Assembly: GCF_002775205.1 (NCBI RefSeq)
Contig: NC_036443.1
Coordinates: forward strand, 15,883,373-15,947,372
Source of the DNA: Xiphophorus maculatus
Lineage: Eukaryota > Chordata > Actinopteri > Cyprinodontiformes > Poeciliidae
Direction: 5' to 3'
Length of the DNA stretch: 64,000 bases
The position numbers and the translations under genes are program-made. This document shows positions 1 to 11,111 of this stretch, one piece after another; within the stretch, counting starts at the first letter, position 1; each line of letters starts with the position of its first letter. Below the pieces are notes generated by a model. The model was not told the origin of the DNA, did no database searches, and was given only the letters and a program-made list of their open reading frames with translations.

Positions 1-1059
1 AATATGGTATCATTAGCATCTGCGTTGCTATTACTGGGAGCGCGGCAGGAGAGGCCTGAACCTATCTGGTATGCAGCATTTAGGAGGCACACAGACAGGA
101 TAATTGCTGGGCAGAAACTGTCCACAGCTCCAGACTTTCAAGTGCTCGATGCCTTTGAGCATTTTACACCCCAAGTGGCTGAATAGCCCTCGGGAAACAA
201 GGTCCGTATTGATTTATGGCGGGGCCCTTAAGTCTTTTGTTTGTTAAGACCAAGGACAACTTAATAAGCAACCAAAGTCTGAAAATGAAGCCTGTGCTAT
301 CGCTGACGTTGAGCCAGTTATTTCTTGGACTTCTAAACCAGTATGGCACAGGAGTAAACACTTACGATGTTCTGCAGCTTTATACTTGCATTGGGTTGTT
401 TTCTGACATGTTTAGCTGCCTTTCATAACCACAGCAGCCTCTCCTGTCTGTGATTAAACACAAGAACAGACTGTTCTTTTTGAGGCGCATTAAGACCTCA
501 AACTCGTCAGGGTTTCTCAAACCTTAAGAGTGAAGAAAATAATTGATGATGTGCAGCACTGGAAGTCTGCAGCACACATTTCTCAATAGTCCAACACAAA
601 TACTGGGCTATAATTTTCACTGCATTTCTTGACATAATATATATTTTTGTAAATATTGTTAATACTTGTAACATAATTCAAAAAGATGATTAAATTTTTC
701 AGGCTCTCCGTGTCCATGTTTTCCCCAAACATGTCTTGGATTCTTATCACAATAAAAAAAAGAAAGTTGATAATTAGTTCCAGATGGTCATCAGCTGGCA
801 TTTTCATTTTAGTCGACGTATTTACAGTGAAATGTTATGTCTTGCTGACAAGGTATTTATCACTCTATAATGTTCTTGTGTAGCTAGCTCACTGATCTAC
901 AGCAGAACAAAGAAAATGTAGTCTGATCATTTGATTTATACACAATATTTTAAAAAATTGTCACAGTGACGATCCTTAGGAGGCAGGTCTTATGGTTATC
1001 GTTAAAGTAATAAGTACAAAGACTGCAAAAGTTTTCATGCTTTTTTTCCCCTATTTGCT
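1..1059. other. Intergenic, no gene recognised
   Basis: AT-rich sequence with only short open frames of 60-75 codons. None has a recognisable domain, splice context or coding-like composition. I see no tRNA, no simple repeat of note and no transposon end before about 1,060. Confidence 0.5.
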
Positions 1060-1140
1060 ACATTACAACCGTAAACTTCAATGTATTTAGTTGGCAATTT
1101 ACCAACATAAAGTGGCACATATTGTGTGCATGCAACAAGA

Positions 1141-1163
1141 TGGATGGATGGATGGATAGATAG
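1141..1163. repeat. (GATG/GATA)n short tandem repeat
   Basis: A run of GATG units followed by GATA units, inside the 5' part of the Tc1-like remnant where the leader of the element would be expected. Confidence 0.7.
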
Positions 1164-1294
1164 AGTATTAGACCAAAAACGTCAGAGAAAAAGTTATGAG
1201 GAAGTTCAAACAAGGGTTCGGTGACAAAACATCTCATAGGGCACAGAATCGCTCTACCATCTGCAGATGGAAAAGGGTATGGCAAAACATTAAA

Positions 1295-1680
1295 GATGTT
1301 TAAGATGTTAAAAAATATCTTAATAACTGGGTCGCGGTTGTTTGAGCGGGAGCCCTGTACAGAGCCTGCAGACCTCGACACAGCTTTCCCTAGTTCAAGT
1401 CCTGTCCTCGGTATCTTTGCAGTCTTTCCCTTCTTCTCTCTGCACTCTTCCTGTCAGAGTAAATAAAGGCCAGTAGTACAAAAAAATCTCATTCAAAAAC
1501 AACCAAAAACTGACTTCTGGAAAGCCAGAGAGGTCAATTTTTTGTAAAGATGGATGGGTTTTAAGGGTGGTTCAGTCATTTCCTAGATGGAAATTAGCCA
1601 CCTGGCTATAATGTCATGTACTTACATGTATATGTTTATTAATGCGTATTGTGCGATTAAAAAGAAAATAACAAAATAGG
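1295..1680 (+). mobile_element. Insertion within the Tc1 remnant, SINE-like in part
   Basis: This block interrupts the Tc1-like transposase sequence at one point. It is bounded by near-identical strings, gcaaaacattaaa at 1,282 and gcaaaaaacttaaa at 1,680, which look like an imperfect target duplication. The stretch 1,330-1,495 has the look of a fish tRNA-derived SINE: a degenerate promoter-like head, a pyrimidine-rich body and a tail of the type cctgtcagagtaaataaagg. Family assignment is uncertain. Confidence 0.4.
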
Positions 1681-1990
1681 CAAAAAACTTAAACTCACCA
1701 AGACATGGACATCAATGTAAACTGATGTGCTGGGATGTGCTGGGATAAGAGAAGCACCCAAGAGAAGTTTGGCGCTCCACTGCTGAGGTTGGAGAATTTC
1801 ATGATGGGACAACTATTGGTGGTGCATACAGTACACTGTGCATCATCCATAACAAACCCACCAGGATGAAACATGCTGGTGGAAACTGGTCAGAGTTGCT
1901 GGGAAAATGGCTGCAGCTCAACAGAAAAATTTGGGGAATAAAGCATTCTTACAGCCTACAAGCTGAAGGATCATATAATTTATTTGCAGG

Positions 1991-3715
1991 TACTGCAGTG
2001 CCTATAATTTCCTGACATATCCTATGTGAGAACAGATAGATCAGACTTAGTAGGACTGAGTCGGTAAACGGTAGTTTTGCCATCACAATTTTAACTTTTT
2101 CTCATCTGTGATGGCTTTTCTCAAATTAGATCTGGAATATCTATCCATCTGAACAAATCGTTGCTTAGCCCTCTAAGGTATGACTTAAGGTATGCTCAGC
2201 TGCAGCCAGCAACCATTCCTTGCCAGTGCTATAAATGCCCAGATGTCAGTACCTAAGCAAGTCCGACATGAGGAAAATGGATTAAGACAGCCAGAGAGTC
2301 ACTGATGCAAACAGAAAATAGTGACAGCTACTGAAATATATATCTACTTTGGGTTTTCTATCAATTACCTCCAATGTCATGCCAGACGAGCTGAAATCAA
2401 AGTTGATGTTTTCATAGTGCTTAATATGTTCATCTTTTTCTTTTGAATAAAAATATATTCTTTATACCTGTATGTATTGTTTTAGTGGAAAATTCAAGGC
2501 ATCAAAGCAGTTTGACAGCTTTGAACACTGACACCTTACCTTCTTTGTCTCAAGGCAAAAAACAAAACAGCCATATAGGCATTGTGAGAGTACGCTTTGT
2601 GGCCTTAATGCTCAGCAACTTACGTAGACACACGTAGTCCTAATGAGAAGGATTTCCCTTTGTTGTCATGTATGGAGGTATCAGAAATGACACAAAACAT
2701 CTGAAAATTATTAAGGGAGAAAAATTGTGAAACAAAACGGGAAAGACATTAGTGGAGCCATGTTATGCGCAGGGTAACTTTTCCATTTAGTGGGGAAGCT
2801 TTTTTTAGCTAACCTCGCAGAACCAAACAAGTCAAAGAAAGCAAAAAGAATTTGTGGTTGGATTAAATAGTTTTTTTGCCCCCCTTTTTTATGGACTTTA
2901 TGACAATGGTATATGTATGTACTTAATTGTTATTCACAGAGACAGATTTAAGCTCCAGACATGGGCGTGTGCTCCTTCAGACAAAAAGGAAAAGAAAAAA
3001 AAAACACCCACCGTTGTCAAGTAAGAAAACAGCTTATACAAGGAGAAGTGTAAAAAGCTTGTCAAATGACTGTTAGTGGTTAACTCAGGAGAGGTACAGT
3101 GGCAGCTTGGGGTGTAGAGATACACCGCAGAAGCTCCTTTTTTATTAACCGCTTTTGCTGTTTTAGGTGACTTATAGGATCTGTGCCAAATCCAATCATA
3201 AGTAAACAGAACAACTCCCACAAAAAGTTAAAACCAGAGATTCGAGTAAAATAATTCCAAACTTTATAGCCCAACTTCTAGATACAAAAGCTGACAGTAA
3301 GTGACTATTAAACAAGATTAAAAAAACACTTTATTGATTGTAAAAGTTCTAATAAAGACAACCTTTATTTTTGAGTTACGATGTGATGAAAAATCTGTGC
3401 AATGCAATGGCTCATGAAATACCTATAAATACTGAAAACACAGCTTATATTTTATATTATAGGTTTTGTTAGACCTACTTTTAAAGAGGTACTTACATTC
3501 AAGTGGGGTCTAAACACTTGCCAGTCAAACACTGGTATATTTAAAGTTCAGAAATAAGAAACACTAGGGTCAACATATTTGTAGGCTGTTAAGCAGTGAA
3601 ATGTTCTAAAAAATCAAACATGTACTTTTATTTGTATATATTTTATTCTTGCCTTTTTTATCTCCGTCCTCAAATTTTCTGTGTGACCGTGGCTTAATGC
3701 TGATCACTCAAACAC
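1991..3715. other. Intergenic, no gene recognised
   Basis: AT-rich, with scattered homopolymer runs. The open frames here (64-95 codons) are low complexity or interrupted and show no known domain. I see no support for a gene. Confidence 0.5.
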
Positions 3716-3719
3716 TGAA

Positions 3720-4645
3720 ATTGTTTTTCTTTGCTCACTTTGTCCTAACAAGCTTCAGGATGCTGAAAGTTATCATCCCTTTGGCAGGCCAGATTGCATC
3801 AAAGCTTTAATTTCCAGATTTCAAGAATATTGTCTTGAGAGTTTGCTTTGATATTTCCGCATAATGTTCTCCCTTCACGTCATAATCCATTTTGAGAAGT
3901 ACACCAGTACTTCCTACAGCAAAACACACTTATAACATGATGCTGCCACTCCCCATACGTCTAAGTTGGGGTGGCGAATTAAGACTTGCAAGATTGGTCC
4001 TTTTTCCTCTACAGGTGACAGTGGTATTTATGGGTAAACACTTCAGTTTTAGATTCACTAGATCAGAGAACATGACTTCAAAAATTAAAGTATTAGTCTC
4101 AGAGTGCATTGTGCACAGTGTAGCTGCATCTTATGTTACTTTTGAAGTAACAGATTCTTCTTCTCTGAGCTGCGTTTCAGCCCATGTTGGTACAAGATTC
4201 ATTTCATCATGGATTATTCTTGCAGGCTTCAGCAAGCATCTTTACAAGGTTCTTTTTTTTTTTTTGCTTTTGTTCTATGCACATTTTGCAAAAAAAAAAA
4301 AGTCCTTCCATTTCTGTGGAAGAGAACCTTACTCTTTCCTGAACAGTATAATTAACATTCCTGTCGTGTTGTACATGCAAATAATTGTACAGATTTATTA
4401 AATTTGTTTAGATCAACAATTCTCTTCCTGATATCTTGGCTTATTTCTTTCGATTTGTACAGGATATTTCCAAAAAAGCAGACGATACATTTTTGTTTTG
4501 TCTTAAAATAAACCCATAGGTGTGTCTCTGGTTAATTCAAATGTTTTGAATTACCCAATCAGAGGCTTCATCTGGGGATTTCCAAAGTGCTTAAAGGCAA
4601 AATGGCTTTTGAAAATTCTGATTTTGAAGAACGTTTACTGGCCAG
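3720..4645 (-). mobile_element. Tc1/mariner-like transposon remnant (antisense)
   Basis: Read on the minus strand, this is a decayed Tc1-like transposase. Landmarks on the + strand are the degenerate segment around 3,925-3,950 (the catalytic-region stretch that reads acatgatgctgcca), the stretch about 3,990-4,080 ending near tcagagaacat, and at 4,430-4,600 the first coding part and leader (gatatcttggcttatttctt, then aatcagaggcttc). Many stops and indels are present. The long + strand open frame at 3,892-4,401 is only a shadow of this pseudogene. No terminal repeats or TA duplication were identified. Confidence 0.7.
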
Positions 4646-4649
4646 AAAT

Positions 4650-5760
4650 AGGAAAGCATTCTTTTGCACTATCTGACACTGCTGTTGCAGTTTTATTAAA
4701 AATAAGACAAGTTATACTATGATGTTCACATTGAATAGTGTGCAAGGCTTCTGCACACCTCACTTAAAGTGGAAGCTTTAATCAATTCATGAATCGGTAT
4801 TTATTTGCCCTAATTTTTTTTCCCCTCTGGACGTCTTTCCATCTGTACAGTAACCAATAAAACTGAGGAGATCAACCATGCTGATTTATGTTCTCCACTG
4901 CAGCTGGGTTTGGCTCTCCTACATGCATTTACAGACTCCCCCCTCACTCCTCCTTCTACCCGTTTGTCTCCCCATACCAGTTTTTAAGACACACACATTC
5001 TCTCTGTCTCTTTCATTTTGATTGGCTTCAGTGCACTTCATCCCTGCTTGAAAATTTAGCTGTTTTGATTAGATGGAAGAGGTGTTTATATAACCCCTTA
5101 TTGGTGATACAATGATCTATAGTAAGGAATTGCACTAGTCCAGCATTAAGCCATAAATGCATGGAGTAGTTTGCCTGCGGAGCTCTCTAGAACAGTATAT
5201 TTCTGACATTAGCAACACTGTTGATGTAAAGACAGAAATCCTGGAAACTAGGAATGGACATTTATGTTGCTTCCACTGTTCCAATGAATATCAATATATT
5301 CAAAAATATTGTTAAATGCAGATTAATCATAAGAGTCACTATTTATATAATTGGTGTCCTAATTGAACCTTTTGCAAAATAGGCATATTTTTAAGAGTAG
5401 TATTTATATTTTTGGAGCTTTGACTGCAGTGATGAAATTACAGTCATATAGATGCCAAAAATGACAGAAGTTATACATTATTATAATATAACAATAAATG
5501 TCACACATATTGTAATTTTAATTTCATGCAACCACTTTTTGTAGTTTTCTTCATTAGAAAGGATAATGTCATCTCAAAGTCTAGGTTCTGGATGATCTAA
5601 ATACAATACCATGGTTCTATTTGTCAAAAACAAATCAAAGAAGTACAATTTGCTATACAAGCACATTTTCCAACAACAAAACTTTGTATAATACCTTTCA
5701 GTTCAACAAAATCAAGTATTTTCAGAAGTTAGAGTCCATAGTCGCTCATTCAGATTCAGA
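4650..5760. other. Intergenic, no gene recognised
   Basis: AT-rich sequence with no recognisable coding, RNA or repeat feature. Confidence 0.45.
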
Positions 5761-5764
5761 CCCA

Positions 5765-6170
5765 TCTCAAAATGTCATGAATTGGTGGATGAGGTGGTGA
5801 GGCAAACGCTTGAGACCAAGGTTGAAATGAGAAGATGATGGTTTAATGTTGATAATCCAGAAAGTAACACAGTCAAAAAACAAAGTCCACAAAAACCTGG
5901 CAGCACGATTGAGCGGAAGTCTGGGCTCAACGTTGGTAGCGACAGGATAAACAAAGGACATAAAGACAGACTGATACTACGAACGACAGCGTAGACAGAC
6001 TGGTGCACAAGACAAGGACCCCACAGAGACACAGGTGACACTAAATACACAGGAGGTAATCAGGGAACGAGACACGCCTGGGAACTAATCAAAGGGAGAC
6101 AGGACAACACGGAGACACAGAGACACTCGAAATAAACACAGAAAAACACAGATCCTGACACAAAAGGCAT
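5765..6170. repeat. Probable interspersed repeat, family unknown
   Basis: The composition changes here to purine-rich, C/A-rich DNA with many gacaca and acagg units (for example acacaggtgacacta and gggagacaggacaaca), unlike the AT-rich flanks. Such blocks are common in fish dispersed repeats, but I found no terminal repeats and cannot name the family. The minus-strand open frames here are not convincing genes. Confidence 0.3.
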
Positions 6171-6608
6171 GAGTACGTCTTCCTAAAAGGTTCTTGTGTC
6201 AAGGAGAGCTCACCATTACAAATTTCACAGCAACGTGAAGTTATCAGAAAATAAAACAATTAAAAAGGTCTGACCAAAAAAGTGAGGTCAAAAACATTTA
6301 ACATCCATTTCAAATATAAATTACTAAAACAAATGTTTGCTGTACATTTAGTTATAGTTTCTGTCTTTTTTTTTCTTGAATGAGATGCTTTGTTAAATAT
6401 TACCAAACACACTGAACTCAAAACTGATTGTATGTATGGTGTTTTAAAAGTCCAACAGCTTTTCAAACACGCATGTATCATGCAGGCAGAGGAAATGAGG
6501 AAACAGGAAGTACTATGACTTGCAGAAAGAATGCAGTATCATGTCCCTTTAAAGCTATAAAATGTTGCACCTTTTATAGCACAATCAAGTAACTGTTGCA
6601 TTGTTCAA

Positions 6609-6612
<4 letters not shown>

Positions 6613-6696
<84 letters not shown>

Positions 6697-6710
6697 GTAT
6701 ATATATGTAT
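6613..6710. repeat. (AT)n microsatellite
   Basis: About 98 bp of AT dinucleotides with a few GT interruptions towards the 3' end. Confidence 0.97.
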
Positions 6711-8295
6711 AAGCTACATATATCAAAAATGGCTTAAAATAAATTTTACTTCATAACTTAACACCTTGAAATTAGTCCTCTGTGTCTTTAAGAAACTCCA
6801 GCTATTTCTAAGACTCCACCTTCAGGAAGTTATCAAATTGCTCCTCTTTTAACAATTTAACAATGTTTTTACCAACATTGCACTGAGATGTAGCTCATAT
6901 AGTAAGCTCAGCAGAAGTGTAGTTACTCCAGGTTTCCTAATTGCTGACGGCTAGTCTGCAGCAATTAGTTTCTAATTCAAAAGAAACTAATTGAGTTTGA
7001 GGAGGAGCTGCGTTATCAAAGGCAAAACTGGGCTTTACCAAGCGCTTTACACCTCTGAATGGTTGCCACAGAAGATTAGAGGATTTATCAAACATGCATG
7101 AAAAAATCAAGGCAACACTCCAGGTATGATTTTGATGTGGGGATAACATAAAATAAAGCAAAGCTCAAAAAAGTAAATCTTACATAATACTGCCCCTTTA
7201 AACCTTCCTTCGTTATTCTAAAAGTTGTCAAATGGGACTTATTTGAATAGTTACACAAGAAAAAGTGAGTCATATTCCTATCCCAATTGAACAGGATGGT
7301 CATGGGGAAACGTATGGTTAAACAATCACAAAGTAGAACATTAGTAAACATAAAAAATAAAGGAAGTAGGAATGAACTGAATACAGAATATCAAATCCGA
7401 AGGAAACCAGTGTACAACCAGTCATAACAAAGGGAAGTAAATTTTTGCCTATAGCTCTATATCCACAAGAAAGGAAAGAAATCAAGAATAAGGCCACAAT
7501 GACTTCAAACAACTCAAATTTAAGATGTAGCACAATTTCCAATCTCGTCTCAAACATCCTTATTTGTCAGAAAGATATCTTTCATTTATATTCTATATTT
7601 TCAATCTGAAAATTTGCAAGGAGCTTAGAAACAGCCAAAGGCACCGTTTTCTACTTTATCTTATTTATGTGTGGTGTACTCTGCTGTGTTTCAAAAATAC
7701 AAGCTAGTCTGTCTCTGCTAATAACCCTGTTGGTAATTCAGAAATTTATTAGTAGTGGCTGAATAGGTCATTTTAGATTGTACCTCCCTGAGAAACATGC
7801 AACTCCACCTCATGGATGACTTTGTCATTCACGTTGTATAAATTGATCTGGGTCATCTGTTTTCAGAGGATATAGTTTCAGCTTCGGAACCAAAGTGGTA
7901 AGTAATATCCATAAAACATGTCAGACCTTTTCCCTACACCAAATAATGTCTTTCTGAGCTCTGTGTCACAAGTGTTATGCTGAATGTCCAAGTTCATTTA
8001 GTGTTTCAAAGACTAGCACTTGTTGTGGTCCATCCTCAATGTGTTATCACCATCAGATACTGATGAATAACTTATTTTTCAGATTGGATGGACACTAGAG
8101 GGTCATAAATCTCATTGCGTTACATTGTTTCACTGTGACAACCTCTAACCCTGTCTCCATTTTACCCTTTTATTTCATGGTGACTACAGTGGAGTACCTA
8201 CCTCCTGAAATAGATCACAGGGGCAACAGTGGCAGGTTGACTTCAACTATCCGTTTGGTGTTGACAGCTGTCACCTGATTGCAAAGTGTAAATCA
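6711..8295. other. Intergenic, possible old repeats
   Basis: No gene recognised. The stretch 6,780-7,195 (ending actgcccctttaaacc) resembles the edge of fish non-autonomous DNA transposons, but no matching opposite end was found. The remainder is unremarkable AT-rich DNA. Confidence 0.35.
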
Positions 8296-8494
8296 GTATT
8301 TCTTAACCCAGGTCCTCAGGGCCTACAGTCTTGAAGGTCCTGATTCAAATGATTGCATTGCTTCCTCAGCAGTCCATCAAGTGTTACAGGAGCTTGTTAA
8401 TTACATTTTTCATTAAAGTCAAGTATGTGGCAGCAAGGGAATACCTAAAACATGCAAAACCATTTGTGTTTAGGAGTCGGGTTATGAAACACTG
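8296..8494 (+). mobile_element. Foldback/MITE-like repeat, copy A
   Basis: Starts ttcttaacccaggtcctcag and ends with a tail of the type gggttatgaaacactgg. Internal landmarks are ctgattcaaatgatt and acctaaaacatgcaaaac. The two halves are roughly inverted copies of one another, as in a foldback MITE. Two more diverged copies lie at 18.27 and 24.09 kb. This is one of the commonest fish repeats by appearance; the autonomous partner is unknown to me. Confidence 0.6.
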
Positions 8495-8661
8495 GAAAAA
8501 AGGACATCTCACGGATTAAAAGTCTAACCCCTGTCAGATCATTCACTCAGTCCATGATTTACACATGGTGTTCATGGCGTACGTCCAGCTGAAAGATGCC
8601 GACACAGAATGCCTCTGATCCACCTCAGGAGGTTGTTACAGAGCTGTGTCTGTCATAGTTC

Positions 8662-8692
8662 CTTGTGAGGATCTTTATTAGATCCTCACAAG
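8662..8692. repeat. Perfect 13-bp inverted repeat, 5-nt loop
   Basis: Arms cttgtgaggatct (8,662-8,674) and agatcctcacaag (8,680-8,692) pair without a mismatch around the loop ttatt. Confidence 0.9.
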
Positions 8693-8699
8693 TGGCATG

Positions 8700-9640
8700 T
8701 CGCACGATATTACCTTTGGACTGCAAGGCTGAACTTTTGTCTTGTGTGATGTCTGGCAAATATCTTCTGGTTGGTCAGGGATTATAACTAGATGGGGCTT
8801 GTACACTAACAAATGATGCAATTGGAGGGATTTGTGAGGATAGAACCAAAACCACTGTAGAACCAAATCTGGAATACTTAAGGAGTACTTTTTCTGAATT
8901 TACCACAGATCATGCACTCTGGTATTGATTGGGAAGTGCAAATCTCACCTTGCTGTCTTCAGTCAGTGTGGATAGCAAATAACTTTAACATCACTCACTA
9001 CAACCTGACAGTGTAACCACTTACAGTATCTCATTTACCGTATATAATCAACAGTTTTTTGCCTAATGCTGGTAACTTCTACCTAAAATAAAAAACTTGG
9101 CTTACTAACATACCATCTTGTGGAAGAAGGTATTTATGATCTTTTTCTTGAGACTGTAGCATCAAAGACAAGTAATCGCAACATAGTTGAGGTAACTTGT
9201 CTCAGCTACCAATTATATTTTGGTCAACTATTCAAATTACTCTTACAATAATAATTTGTCAAGCTTAATTTATGTAGTGTATTTCATTGTTGTGGACTTC
9301 ATTGGTTTAATTATTCCTTTAAAGTGACTGCTTATTTAACTACTTTTATTCAAACTGCTGTTAGTAAAAAGAGGAATAATGAGTCCAGCTGGGAAAACAC
9401 AATTTTTATTATGCATTTCATGTAAAACACAAAAGGGAAAGGGACACTGAGGACCTTATGTGAAAGTATTTCCTAATGACAACAATGCGAAACTCTTCAG
9501 ACAACATATCTCTTGAAGTGCCTTTAAATCCTACCTTTTCACATGTAAATCATTCACTTATGGTCTATATAAAGTGGAACTGAAATGCTGTGGTCTGATT
9601 TCCTTGTTATTGTAACTCCACAGACCTCTCGTTTATCCCT
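8700..9640. other. Intergenic, no gene recognised
   Basis: AT-rich sequence, no recognisable feature. Confidence 0.4.
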
Positions 9641-9644
9641 GTCT

Positions 9645-10050
9645 TGAGGCCCGTGTTAGAGCAACTCGTTTTGCTGCGGTCTCTTTAAATGTGAGTGAAA
9701 CATTTCACACCCCACCCCCTTCAAGTCGCAGAGCATTCCACTCCACCCCATTCGGCCATTTTTGTAGTTTGGAAGCAGCAATACAATTATCCATCGGCAG
9801 AGAAACTTTTAAAGCCCAAGTTTATTAAAGTTGTCAACAACAGAAGACTTGTCCATCCAACCTTACATGTTGGAGCCAGAGTCTGATCCAGAGCAGGAGA
9901 ATGAAGACAACAAACCTGCAGGACCACACATTCAATGCATCACAATGATGTTATTACTGTATTTACATCCTCTCCACCCATACCAACTACCCACAATATG
10001 GAGCACAGTGTCCATGCATGTCAGACACCTATTAAAATATCACTGATACC
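9645..10050 (+). mobile_element. Transposon-derived remnant with short coding relic
   Basis: The leader actcgttttgctgcggtctc and following C-rich tract resemble the start of a fish DNA transposon. At 9,831-9,910 one frame reads TEDLSIQPYMLEPESDPEQE. This acidic N-terminal motif is typical of fish transposon-encoded proteins of the kind often misnamed P2X7-like. The frame decays soon after. No terminal repeats were located. Confidence 0.4.
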
Positions 10051-11103
10051 ACAATAGCAATTAAGTAAATAAAGCCTCAACATAATTAAGGAGTTAGCTA
10101 ACTGGAGCATCAAGAACATGACTGAGTGCATTCGGATCATGTGTTCCCCAAGACAGAAATGGCAAAAATGCGAAAATATTGAAAACACACTGTACAGTTA
10201 TGTCCTCAGTGAGGCAGCTAAAAGCCAACACATAGCACTAAAAGAAGCAGTTAGCCCAATGAAATCCTGACCAAACCAATGGTCAGAAGGTCATAATTAA
10301 CACACAACATTCATGTCTAAAATAAGCTTTCATGTCATTTAAACGTTATGTGGAGCTTACTGCTTTGTTGTGTACCTCATTTCCATAGAAAGAAGGAACT
10401 GACCCCTCAATCAGGTGAAGATTTTCTTAAAAATCCCTCTTGACACTGGTACAGGTTGGCCAGAGTACTAAATTGCTCCGCTGATGTGGATACACTTCTG
10501 AGAAAAATAAAGTACCCAGACACATTGAAGAGTCTCTGATGCTGGGGGGCGAAATAAAGAATAGTGTGACCCTAGAACCGAATGTTTTGACTTGTCTACT
10601 TGCAACTTCGGCATCACTGCACTTGGACTTTGGAATTCACAAAACTGATTAGCAGGAAGTCATAACCTAAAATGAATATAAAGATATATATGCAGCACCA
10701 GAATAAATTTTAATTCTTTGCACTCCTAGACACACAAAGACAACAAAAATGTAAGGGTTAAAAAAACTGTTTTGCATGTTATGTTCCCTTCAACACAACA
10801 TTAATCCTCTTGACAAAGAGATAAAGAAACAACTCTGGCATCAACAGTTATTAATTTTATGTGACTGCTTATTTTATCATATTTATTGAAATAGAGCTGA
10901 ACTTAACAGAGTTATGAGCTAAGCTATTGCTCGTGGAGCAGTACTAACATCCTTCTGATTTTTGGTCTCGTTTTCTAATGTTTGCTCATAGTCTGGAAGC
11001 TGCATGAAGATTTCTCTGGATAGATTCACTATGATATGGCATTACTGTAATTTTCGCTGCCCTTTTTGTACTCCATTCTTGTCTATTTCATTGTCATTGC
11101 TAT
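10051..11103. other. Intergenic, no gene recognised
   Basis: AT-rich sequence without recognisable genes or repeats. Confidence 0.45.
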
Positions 11104-11111
11104 ATTTTACA

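Larger units (their letters stand above)
1060..1990 (+). mobile_element. Tc1/mariner-like transposon remnant, split by an insertion
   Basis: The start (about 1,063-1,125) resembles the terminal region of a common fish Tc1-like element, including the segment accaacataaagtggcacat. At 1,190-1,290 the DNA follows the 5' part of a Tc1 transposase gene (the paired-like DNA-binding half). It resumes at about 1,690 with caccaagacatgg and continues through gggacaactattggtggtgc to about 1,960. No frame stays open, so this is a dead copy. Between the halves lies about 390 bp of foreign DNA, annotated separately. The 3' terminal repeat was not found. Assignment is by recognition, not by alignment. Confidence 0.6.

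Noticed and set aside
3892..4401. 169-codon open frame on the + strand
   Set aside because: It lies exactly antisense to a decayed Tc1-like transposase and begins at a non-ATG codon, so it is a shadow frame.
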